A stretch of 64,000 bases of DNA from assembly GCA_900291925.1 (NCBI GenBank), contig UWYS01000017.1, positions 192,001 to 256,000 on the forward strand, in the 5' to 3' direction. The translations under genes and the position numbers were made by a program. This stretch comes from Thecaphora thlaspeos. Its lineage: Eukaryota > Basidiomycota > Ustilaginomycetes > Urocystidales > Glomosporiaceae. Numbering within the stretch: position 1 is the stretch's first letter; each line of letters starts with the position of its first letter. Shown in pieces: positions 55,614-64,000 of the stretch. The notes beneath the pieces were generated by a model. The model did no database searches and was not told where the DNA came from. It saw only the letters and a program-made list of their open reading frames with translations.

Positions 55614-55732
55614 ATCTGCGGCCATAGGATTGTGAAAGCACCCTATCCTGTTCAATCTGCGAAGTTAAGCACTATATTGCTCAGTCAGTACTGCGGTGGG
55701 GGATTATGCGGGAATCTCGGGTGCTGCAGTTG
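55614..55732 (+). rRNA. 5S ribosomal RNA, dispersed copy
   Basis: A 119-nt match to the eukaryotic 5S plan: GGCCATAGGA near the 5' end, the conserved GAAGTTAAGC, GTGGGGGATTATGCGGGAAT and GGGTGCTGCAG. Helix I closes perfectly (CUGCGGC with GCUGCAG). Several bases differ from the smut-fungus consensus as I remember it, mainly C-to-T changes in helix II/III, but the helix I change is paired, suggesting function is kept. A T7 terminator follows at 55740-55746. Confidence 0.88.
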
Positions 55733-55739
55733 TCATGTC

Positions 55740-55746
55740 TTTTTTT
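55740..55746 (+). terminator. Pol III terminator of the 5S gene
   Basis: Seven consecutive T's eight bases after the 5S 3' end. Confidence 0.7.
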
Positions 55747-55903
55747 CCTTGTTTCTATTGTTAAGGTGTCGACGTATCGTCCACTGCGGCGCCCTCACAC
55801 AGTCAAGGGAGAGTCGCGGTCCGATGCCGTTTGATTCTCTCTTTTCGGGTGTAAAGCGGATGATGCGAAGGTCATCTCTACGATGGCAACCGTAGTAAGA
55901 ACT

Positions 55904-57525
55904 CTACACACCCCACTCGAGCTGCAGCGCCTTCTTGACGGCCTACTCGACGTCGTCGACGATCACGGTTGGTTCATGCGTCGGCTTCCCGTGACTATCC
56001 TTGTAGACACCGGTGCGGACCAGCGCAGAGGACCAGCCGTAGTTGTTGGCGCCTGCCACATCCGCAAGGTTGTGAACAACCGTTCGTATCGCGTCAGTCA
56101 TCGGCCTCTCCTCACTCTGACGGGGCAGCCTAGAGGGCTTAAAGAGCCGACGAAACTCACCGGCAATGTCGCTCTCCGAATTGTCGCCGACCATCCAGAC
56201 GCTCGGTCCCAGCTCCTGGGCTGCTTGCGCGCGCGACTGCTGCGATGCGTTCTTGGACGATTTGGCCGACTCGACGAGCAGGTTGCGAAGCAGGTCGGTG
56301 GCGTAGTCGTAGGTCAGGCTGTGTGGCTTGCCGAATACCGTTGCCTGAAGATCGCGGCCGGTGGTGTGCTGTCCGAGCAGGGTCGTGGCGAGAAAGAGAG
56401 CAAGATCGGACGGTCAGCCGCCTGGAACGGGCGAAGCACGAAAGAGTGGAGACGATGGGAGGCGATCGGCTCACCTTCCACACGTTCTCCAACGCCAGGC
56501 GGAAAGCACCTTGGCCGAAACGAACGACGCTAGGGTCGTTGCCCCAGACTAAGCAGGACAGCAAAGAGGCGGAGAAGAGCTCGATGTCAGTTCCAACGTG
56601 CTTGCTTCGGGCGATGTGTGTAAGTCAGACGGGCGCGTGCGGGCCGAACTCACGCAGGTCGCCGTGGGAAAAGTAGAGGGGCATCTGCTCCCTTGGCGGC
56701 GTGTCGTGACTGTGCTCTGTGCCAAAGACGCCGTTGTTGGACCTCAACACGTCGATCATCAGTTGGATATCGCGACCCCACTCCCGGCTGTCGTGGAAGA
56801 CGAGCACCGCGGCGAACTGAATCTTGGAGAAGTCCTCTTTCCATTGGGGCGAGGGAACGGGGCAGGAGGGTCCGGGGGCAGGGGGAGGAGTCAGCTGAGA
56901 CGTCCGACGTTCTACACACACGCCACCCTGCGTTGCTCACCCGAATGAACGGCAGCTGCTCCTCTGCCACCTTTGTAAAGGACCAGGCGGCGGGTGCGTA
57001 GGCGTGGAGGTCGTGCGTGGTAAAGACGTTTCGGAAGCCGTACCGGTGCATCACCTCGCGCGGGAGGCCCGGCGGCGCCTCGGGCCTCCCGACGGCCAGG
57101 ATCGGCTTGGTTGCGTAGAGAGGTACGAGCGACTTCATCACGGTGTGTGCCTGGATGATCTGGGAGGGCCTCAGGTCGATGTGCAGCTCGTGCGACAGGT
57201 CGGCGGCGCGCGACGCCTCGTCCTTGCCGCCGCCGTTGGTGATGAAGACGTAGGGGAGCTTTTCGTTGCGTGGGTTGCGGCCGTCAAGGATCTCGAGCGC
57301 CCGGCGCGCTTCCGGCAGGACGTTGGGACCGGCCTTGAGGACGCCGTCGATGTCAAAGGCGAAGGCAAGCGGCCGCTGCGACGGCTACGAGTAGGATCGG
57401 ACCGATTGCGGCTGGCGTCGGCAGCGGAGCGAGGCCGTGGTGCCGCGGCTATGCCCGACAAGCGCTGCGGCTAGCGAGCGGGTACCGGCAGCGGGCCGAA
57501 CGAGACGCGAGGAGGCGAGGGTCAT
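55904..57525 (-). pseudogene. HDHD5/CECR5-like HAD-IIA hydrolase with two in-frame TAGs
   Basis: The reconstructed gene has five exons: 57525-56941, 56834-56654, 56548-56475, 56368-56161 and 56052-55904. The N-terminus is a strong mitochondrial presequence (MTLASSRLVRPAAGTRSLAA, ending VRSYS). An in-frame TAG (57387-57385) follows at once, then the HAD domain. HAD motif I is FAFDIDGVLKAGP (D58, D60), motif II YVFITNGGGKDEASRAADL, then RYGFRNVFTTHDLHAYAP, GDLLWGNDPSVVRFGQGAFR, TVFGKPHSLTYDYA and motif IV VWMVGDNSESDIAGANNYGW. A second TAG (55945-55943) falls 13 codons before the family end AVKKALQLEWGV. There is no Met between the first TAG and motif I, and no plausible intron removes it. Either a freshly inactivated gene or one that depends on readthrough. 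The exact acceptor of exon 2 is uncertain. Confidence 0.8.
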
Positions 57526-57940
57526 CGCGGCCGGATTGCTTGCGGGATCGAGGGAGAGGAGATGAAGGACAGAGCGTCGTCACAAGGGGGATCACTTTTG
57601 CTTTCTGCAAGAAAGAGACAAGGATGTGGAGTGCGGCACAGCGCGCTCGAGGCTGCGCATGGGCGTGGGTGCGCCTCCTGCCGGTCCGGCCCGCCTGCCT
57701 GGTGTCAGTCTGTCCCGAGATCCGGCAGCGAGACTCGCAACGTCTCTCGACCCTTCGTGCTTCGTGCGTCCTCCTTTCCTCCTGTCTTCCACCAAGTCGC
57801 CCTTCACGCCTACGCACACCTGGATGCTCCATCTGCGCTCCACGCCATTCCTACAGCCTGTACGACAACGCCTGGTCTGCCCGCCTCCCCTTCCTCGCAC
57901 CGTACTCCCGCTCCGTCACGTTGCAACCTCGAGACCCACC
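57526..57940. promoter_or_regulatory. Divergent promoter region, HAD hydrolase / TMEM53-like gene
   Basis: About 415 bp between the divergent ATGs. In-frame upstream ATGs for the TMEM53-like gene (57626, 57824) fall inside, so part may be coding. Confidence 0.35.
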
Positions 57941-59218
57941 ATGCAGAGCGAACCCTACACCCCAGCTCCTGCGATCGGCGCCGCAGCATCGTCCTATGCA
58001 GAGGTAGCAGCAGCAAAGTCCGTGGCCTCAGAAACGGTCGCCAAGCAGTCACCGCCAATAGCGCCAGCAGCATCGGCCAAGCCGCCTCGGTTCCAACCCA
58101 TCGCTCCGTCCATCTACGTCTCACGCCCGTCCGACAGCGACAGAGCTTCGGCCGCTGCCTCCACCGACTTGGCCCCTCTGCAGCGTCTCGATATCTCTCT
58201 GCCTGTTGCACCGCGCGATGTGGTCATCTTCGGCTGGATGAACGCTCCGATCCGCCTCGTCTCCAAGTACGCCGTCCCCTACACCGTCCTCTTTCCCTCT
58301 GCCAACGTCTACATCAAGCTGTCGAATGGAAAGAGTTACCTCTCTTCGGAGAATAAGCGCAAAAAGGACCTCGAGCCTCTGGCCGAGCACGTCTGCGCCG
58401 ATGTAGGCATCCCGACAAAGGACCTCGGCGACTCGACAGTGACGCTCATTGAAGTCTCGCAGACGCTCTCAAACGGCGGCGACACGCGATCGAAGCCGAA
58501 CCTAGAGGGGCTCATCATCCACAGCTTCTCTGACGGAGGCGCGGGGAACCTCTCGCTCTTCCTGTCGATGCTGCCGCAATCTGCAGCAGCGCCCAGAATC
58601 CATTCGCTGGTTATGGACTCGTCGCCCGGCAAGTCGAGTCCGTCCTCGGGCGCCTCTGCCTTTACCATGCCGCTCGCCAACCGTCCGGCGCTGCGTGCGG
58701 TGGTGAGGGCGCTTGTCTTTATCGGCCTCTACCTGCTCAAGCTATGGACCAGGCTGAAGGGACAGCCGTCACGAGCCGAAAAGATGCGCGGGACGCTCAA
58801 CGCCCTGAAGACGTGGAGCTGGGTAACTGCTGCTGCTCCTGCTGGGTCAGGCCGCGCCGCACCCTCTACGCCGACGCCGTCGCCTACGCAAGGGGAGTTT
58901 ATCCCTCCGAGGATGTACCTCTACAGCAAGGCCGATAAGCTGATCCCCTGGAGATACGTCGAGGAACACGCGCGCGAGCTCGCTGAAATGAGGCAGATCG
59001 GAACCGGCCCCAGGCTGATCGAGATGCAGTCTCCCGAGGCGAAAGCGGCCCTCTCTTCGGCGAGCGAAGCAAGTGGGACGATGACGGTCGAGCTGAGGAG
59101 GTGGGATACCGCTCCGCACTGCGGCATCGTGCGGACCGACTTCGAGGGCTACTGGACTGCGGTGATGCAGTTCTACAGGGCCGTCCTCTCGGCCGGGAAT
59201 GCGTCCTCGCCATCGTGA
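57941..59218 (+). CDS. TMEM53/DUF829 family alpha/beta-hydrolase-like protein
   Basis: A 425-aa intronless protein of the DUF829 (TMEM53, PaxU) family, an alpha/beta-hydrolase-like fold of unknown substrate. Core blocks are DVVIFGWMNAPIRLVSKYAV, then LEGLIIHSFSDGGAGNLSLF (family nucleophile elbow HxFSxGG with Ser), LVMDSSPGKSSP, then YLYSKADKLIPWRYVEEHAR (acid region) and RWDTAPHCGIVRTDFEGYW, carrying the catalytic-type His. A Leu-rich hydrophobic stretch (RALVFIGLYLLKLWTRL) may touch a membrane. The start is put at the ATG before QSEPYTPAP, which has a good context (CCACCATG). An in-frame ATG at 57824 would add 39 Arg/Pro-rich residues resembling a mitochondrial presequence, and the frame is open to 57626. 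Confidence 0.83.
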   Translation: MQSEPYTPAPAIGAAASSYAEVAAAKSVASETVAKQSPPIAPAASAKPPRFQPIAPSIYVSRPSDSDRASAAASTDLAPLQRLDISLPVAPRDVVIFGWMNAPIRLVSKYAVPYTVLFPSANVYIKLSNGKSYLSSENKRKKDLEPLAEHVCADVGIPTKDLGDSTVTLIEVSQTLSNGGDTRSKPNLEGLIIHSFSDGGAGNLSLFLSMLPQSAAAPRIHSLVMDSSPGKSSPSSGASAFTMPLANRPALRAVVRALVFIGLYLLKLWTRLKGQPSRAEKMRGTLNALKTWSWVTAAAPAGSGRAAPSTPTPSPTQGEFIPPRMYLYSKADKLIPWRYVEEHARELAEMRQIGTGPRLIEMQSPEAKAALSSASEASGTMTVELRRWDTAPHCGIVRTDFEGYWTAVMQFYRAVLSAGNASSPS

Positions 59219-62200
59219 ATCTATAGCTGCTAGACTGCTTCAGTGTTGTTATGCTTACATCACACTTTGACCTTTATAGGTAAGGCAAGCTGCCGCTGAA
59301 TCTGAACGTTCTATAACGATGTGGTGGACTGAGCCGAGCCATTCCTGCCGTGAGGATGTCGGAGGTCCTTCGACCCCTCCTGCTGCGTGTCGACAAAGGC
59401 TTTTATGACTGAGGATCACGGACCCTCTTCACCATACAATAGTCTGCGGAGGACACCGTACTGGTCCTCACCAGGCTGTGCGTCGTCTTTCCCTTCCCTT
59501 ATGTTCTAAGCCTCTTTTCTCTCGGTTCCATCCTAGCCCCTCTTGTCTCCTTCCACTCAGCGTTGGCATCAAGTCCACATTACCTCGCTGGGTCGAATAT
59601 TATTATTATTTTCCGAAGAGAGAATCCCTACGGATGTGGCAACAAGCAGCTTGACGATATAATTAGGAGGAACTCGATTCGACGATGCGTGGAGGGGTGA
59701 CTACGGCTTTGTAGCGGGGCAATAAGAATGAACATTCCGTGTCATGTACACGTGCTTGCATCGCCATTAACTTTGAAGTGGTTTTTGATGGCGCTCGTAT
59801 TCATAGAAGCACAGAAGCGTCGAGCGAGAACCTCGCGGAAAGATCCACGCTCGGTCGTAGTGTTGAGACGTCGCAAGCGCTCTGTCCGAAGACATCCAGC
59901 GCCGTAGGCGGCGTCACGTTCTCTGCGTGCTGGTACGGTGCGATGGGTGCGTCTACGTGTCTTGGCGACACATCGATATTCTCGTGGATGCTGGAGGCAG
60001 CCAAAGCCTGCTCGGAGCGGTGTGACCGTCTGGACCGCATGGTCACGAGTAGTGAAGATAGCCTAGAGCTCGAGCGGCGCACGATGCCGACAGTCTCGTC
60101 GGCAGAAAAGGCCGTTGAAAGAGACGTCGTCGTTTCCGTCCTGGTCATCGTCTTGGGCCCTTTTTCCATCCTTGGCCATCTTGAGAAACCTGGTTGGGTC
60201 TTGAACCAGCTCTGTTTCCCTGGATGAGGACTTGCAGCTCGACCCGATTGACTGTCTTGCTCAACGTGACTCCATCGAGATTTGAATTCTCCGCCGATTG
60301 AGAGGGAATGAACGTGTCGTTGCCAGCGTGCATTGGCTTTCGCGAGGGTGACAGGCATGCTGGGTCGAGGTAATTGCCAGCGGGGTGAAGGCAAGGTGAG
60401 ACGTGCTGACTGAGCGTTGAGGCTGCAGCGGCGAAACAAAGGCAGGCGACGTATTCGCAAGGTAGCTCAGAGATGGGCCTTGGTTGGACGAGGCCGGAGG
60501 GTTTGGGGGGAGTCATAAATGAAAAATAAAAAGTTTAGCTAGCGTCTCTGGCCGGGGGGACCTCGGAATGCCTGCCGTCTCTTATAGCGTCTCGACGACG
60601 TTACGCTTCCTCAGACGAGTCGCTTCTACCACGAGAGACCCCGACAGGGACGTCAAGATCACAGGTACTAGGAGGCGTGGCAGAGCCTCTGAATCTGTAA
60701 GCCCGGCGTTCTCGTGACTTGGCCGAACCGCTTCGCTGGTGGACGCAGATCGTGTCGCTACAGTGACAACAAAGTGGGCGGGTGTTGCTACACGATCACG
60801 GTGGAGGATTATCGCCACACAAAGACGAAGGAGCAGAGGCCGTGAGTATCATTGATCTAAACGTTGTTTCCTCCCGATCGCCGCCGCATGGGTCACTGTG
60901 CTCCTACTGAGAACAAAGGCTTGTTAGAAGCCAATATGGCTGTGCTGCTTTCCTTTTGCCCGTCGTCGATGTACCGAACGAGCTGGCCTTTACAACGCGA
61001 AGGCATCGGCTCAGGGAGCGCGGCACGGTGAAGAGCCCGCCCTCCAGACCTCTTGAATGGAACGTTAGGGGTAGGTAGCCGGGTCAGCAGGGATCGAGAG
61101 CGGCCAGCAGGGGCGCAGTCGAGCAGAAACCAATGAATGATGGTTTTATTGCGCCGCAAATCTCGTGCCCGACAACCGTGGACTGGTAGACAGGCACCGG
61201 CGACTCTCTCCATCGCGTTTCGCGAGCCGCTCTCTCAGAAGATCGGGGACGGAACCGAAGAGGATTGACGGCGCAATCGGCTCCTGCAGTGTCCATCGGG
61301 ACGAAGGGCAGGAAACTGGAGGCTAACTACTTAGCTTACGACGTAGCTCGGCGCGGGGTCGTGCATCGCCGAGAGGCCAGGCAGCTGGAGGAATCAAAAA
61401 CTTAATCAATGAAAAGATTGTCCAGGTGTTGTGGCAGGCTGCACTCTTCTTTCTCCATACGGTTCTAAGATTCGTTCTCAGCTTCGACCTCCGCTCGTCG
61501 TCCTGCCAGACTAAGACCGTGCCGCAGCTGCGGAACCTCTCGCTTCCTGCTGCCCAAACATCCGCCTTGCTTCTTGGTGACCATTGGGCGGTGGCAACGG
61601 CGGTGTGGTGTACACAAGGCAGGGCCCTCTCTGATCGCCTCCCAGGAGGATCCGAACTTCACGGCAGGCAGGGAGGGCCTGGCCTGCCTGGCTTGGCTGT
61701 GTGCCAGTCACAGGCTTGAGTCTGCCTGCCTGCCTGCCAAGAGCGGGTGGGGGCCGAAAAAGGGTCCGTCGATGCAAGGCGAGCTCGAGGTCCGCACCAC
61801 TGCATCATGAGCTATGTACAGTAAGCGGTAGGTTGCTTTCCTTGGCAGGCGGACGCGCCGAAAGGCTTGGCCAAGGCGCGAGCGGCTTTCTCGCGCCTTT
61901 CCTTTGCACCTCCGTCCCTTCCTCCCTGGCCCCCCTTTAGCTTGTCTTGGCTCCGCACTTTACCGCTTCTTTCTTACTCACTCGTAAACTCTGTATTACG
62001 CCAAGACCTCGGAGCCGCCCTCAATGTCAGAGCCAGGCCGCGCACCGGCGTAAGCCAAGCCTGCCTGCCTGCTTTTGTCTCGAGGCTGGGCCTTTCACCG
62101 GAGCGCCAAGAGGCGGCTAAGAAGACGGTCGCAAGGGATCACCTACTGCTGCCACGATTCGACCTGAGTTGATCATCGCGATGCATGGTCTCCTCAGCTG

Positions 62201-63082
62201 CGAATTAAGGATGGCCTCGGCAACGGCAAGCCAAGCAAGCACTTACATACGCCGCTCCGCCATCTCCACCACAGCCGGATGTCGGCGTCGTGGACATTCA
62301 TTTCCTATCCAGATCGAACGTTGATGCTCGCAGTGGGATCGGCAGCGTTCCGACTCGAGCTCGGCTGGTCCCGACGCATCTTGGCATCAGCCCACGCTTC
62401 GCACAGCTGCGGTCAAGCGCAGCCCCTCAGCAAGCCTTACACTGGGCCAACCCCTTTTTCTTGACGCACTCTTTGGTCAGACGAGGTCCGGTTGCTGCGA
62501 ATACCGTTCCCGCCCCACCTCGCCGTCCTTCCAAGACTCTTGGTCCTCGGCTTGGCCGCGCCCACAGTGAGGAGCGAGGCTCTTCATGTCGCTTGCCCCC
62601 TTCACCTCGCCACCTTACTCACATCGATCTCTATCAAGCCTCCTGGCCTCCCTCAACCTGCACTTTTCAGCGAGATCTGTTATAACCCCCTCCGCGCACA
62701 CTTCCTAGCTCCCCTCCAAACAAGTCTCACGCGCCTTCCTAGCTGATCGACGATCCCTACACCCCTCGTCGCAGCCCTACAACCGCCGTCGATACACTAT
62801 TATACATAAACACATCTCCAGGATCCAGCACGGGGCTTGGATCTGCCTTGTTCGCCGCACCTTCTACCCACCCGCATTGCGACGCTGCTCGGACGTCGCC
62901 GTCACACACACGATCAGCACGCCAACCTCGACCCTTTGACCGCCATCCTTGAACGAGCGGGCCTACGATGCGGATGCCGTAAACTCTAGGTGCCAACACA
63001 GCCTTGTCATCCATCTCGTACAACCGTACACTGCCAAGTCCACCTGGCATCGACCTGAAACGCTTATCCGTCCTCGAAAGTG
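59219..63082. other. Long intergenic region
   Basis: About 3.9 kb with no gene I can support firmly. One hypothetical ORF is listed separately. CTGCCTG/GGCAGG pentamer-like iterations occur at 61660-61740 and 62060-62075. The last 700 bp are pyrimidine-rich and likely hold the long leader of the membrane-protein gene. Confidence 0.4.
59801..60460 (-). CDS. Hypothetical protein, doubtful
   Basis: A 219-codon open frame of Ser/Arg-rich composition without a recognisable domain. Codon choice is weaker than in the firm genes, and an overlapping 162-codon frame exists on the plus strand (59739-60227). It lies in a long otherwise empty interval. I list it only because it is the longest uninterrupted frame there; it may well be chance. 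Confidence 0.2.
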   Translation of the reverse strand: MRIRRLPLFRRCSLNAQSARLTLPSPRWQLPRPSMPVTLAKANARWQRHVHSLSIGGEFKSRWSHVEQDSQSGRAASPHPGKQSWFKTQPGFSRWPRMEKGPKTMTRTETTTSLSTAFSADETVGIVRRSSSRLSSLLVTMRSRRSHRSEQALAASSIHENIDVSPRHVDAPIAPYQHAENVTPPTALDVFGQSACDVSTLRPSVDLSARFSLDASVLL

Positions 63083-64000
63083 ATGCCAGCACGAGCCGTC
63101 ATTAACCTCCTCAAGCGTCAGTTCAACGAGGCAAAGGTAGTCTCACCAAACAACAACTCGCACGGTGGCCTGTCAAAGGGGACCTGGATCGCCATCAGTG
63201 AGTGTGTTCAGCGAGCTGGCCCTCGCTTCCGCACTTGAAGAACCTCACTGACCGACGCTCTCCTCCTAACCCCCTCTGACCGCAGTCATCATCGCCGTCA
63301 TCGGCATCTTGCTTCCGATGTGTTCACTCTTTTTCGTTCGACGCTTCTTCAAGAACAGGAGGGCGGAGCAGTGGCTCGACGAGGAAGGCGGGGCTTCGGC
63401 GGCGTCGTCGGTGCGCCGGGGCAGTATCGCCTATGCCACTGACATCGAAGCGTGGCGACGAAAAGACGTCTCGGCCGATGCACAGAAGACGAAGCCTGTC
63501 CTCGGCATCAAGAGATTCTCGGACCAGTCAACGATGACGGAAAAGGATGGTGCCTGGCACCTGAGTCAGACTCAGTCCGTCTCTCCTGGCGGTCCCACGC
63601 CGATCTATTCTGTCTGCTCGTCTCCGCATGTCATGTCTCCTACCCTACCGAGCATCGTGGCACCGCCGTCAGAAGCGAAGGAAAACAGGCATCGTAGCGC
63701 ACCAGCAGCCGGAAAGATGACGAGGAAGACGCCTCCATCACCGTCTCCGGCATGCGCCGAAGGCTCTCCTAGCCTTCGAGCCAGTGGTTCTTCGCCGTCG
63801 CGTTCAGCGGCAGGATCGAGCGGTAGCAGCAGTGGCAGGAGGGGTAGCGGTCACGGCGGCGGCCACGCAAACGCGTCTTCGAGTGGACACAGCAAGCGAG
63901 CCAGCAGCAGGAGCAGCCGCGGAGGCGTCAAGACGCCACCTGCCTCTCCAACACCTCCGCCCATGGCTAGGGGCTGGCCAGCCCTGCTGATCCAGGCAGG
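63083..64000 (+). CDS. Single-pass membrane protein, partial (runs off the window)
   Basis: Exons are 63083-63197 and 63286 to beyond 64000; the intron has GTGAGT and CGCAG ends. The N-terminus (MPARAVINLLKRQFNEAK) is followed by one transmembrane helix around residues 35-55 (WIAIIIIAVIGILLPMCSLF), then a basic stop-transfer stretch (VRRFFKNRRAE). After that comes a long Ser/Pro/Gly-rich cytosolic-type region with phosphorylation-like SPSP motifs. The frame is open to the window end. I do not recognise a family; the layout suits a fungal plasma-membrane or ER anchor with a disordered tail. Confidence 0.7.

Noticed and set aside
55614..55732. 5S sequence as a plain pseudogene because of its many substitutions
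   Set aside because: Length, universally conserved GAAGTTAAGC and a fully paired helix I with a compensatory change, plus a T7 terminator, favour a functional gene.
1..64000. CRISPR arrays, phage genes or bacterial operons
   Set aside because: No direct-repeat/spacer periodicity, no Shine-Dalgarno-spaced gene strings; all firm genes are eukaryotic with spliceosomal introns.

Overview
The window is nuclear DNA of a filamentous or yeast-like fungus. The protein genes are GC-rich, carry short spliceosomal introns (mostly GTGAGT-type donors, CTGAC-type branch points, 62-280 bp long) and are conserved eukaryotic housekeeping genes. The RPL5 and RPL15 sequences, the dispersed intergenic 5S rRNA gene, and the proline/serine-rich regulators fit a basidiomycete, most likely the smut lineage (Ustilaginomycotina). 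That placement is inferred from how the proteins read, not from a search.

Layout: 1-690 is a CpG-poor transposon relic. 1430-4350 holds the head-to-head ribosomal protein genes RPL5 and RPL15. 6464-11280 holds a nicotinamide riboside kinase, TAF8 and, divergently, a rhodanese/Cdc25-like phosphatase. 11415 is an intron-containing tRNA-Arg(CCU). 14458-19773 holds a large Zn2Cys6 regulator facing a TB2/DP1/HVA22 (REEP) protein. 20160-21230 is a pogo-type DNA transposon. 21765-25682 is a RING-PH-vWA scaffold-like protein. 27921-29932 is a second, CpG-decayed pogo element. 31907-32830 is a broken DHH phosphoesterase. 33525-39171 holds ETF-alpha and APC4, convergent. 39699-39866 is a tRNA-Arg(CCG) with a long intron. 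41831-42793 is eIF4E. 43480-44740 is a third pogo element. 46042-50517 holds an Mdm35-like protein and an arrestin-like adaptor. 50841-54915 holds a mitochondrial protein of unknown function, Snu13 and a Sis1-type DnaJ protein. 55330-55732 is a pol III pair, a second tRNA-Arg(CCU) plus 5S rRNA. 55904-57525 is an HDHD5/CECR5-like HAD hydrolase interrupted by in-frame TAGs. 57941-59218 is a TMEM53/DUF829 protein. The window ends inside a single-pass membrane protein gene that starts at 63083.

There is no operon logic. Genes lie in divergent or convergent pairs and cover general functions: translation (RPL5, RPL15, eIF4E, tRNAs, 5S), splicing (Snu13), transcription (TAF8, Zn2Cys6), cell cycle (APC4), mitochondria (ETF-alpha, Mdm35-like) and trafficking (REEP, arrestin). 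The most unusual signals are: an otherwise well-conserved HAD hydrolase gene with an in-frame TAG at each end; three pogo-like elements in different states of decay, one of them showing CpG-directed mutation; two tRNA-Arg(CCU) genes with identical exons but unrelated introns of equal length; and an RPL5 gene whose first coding exon is only the ATG.
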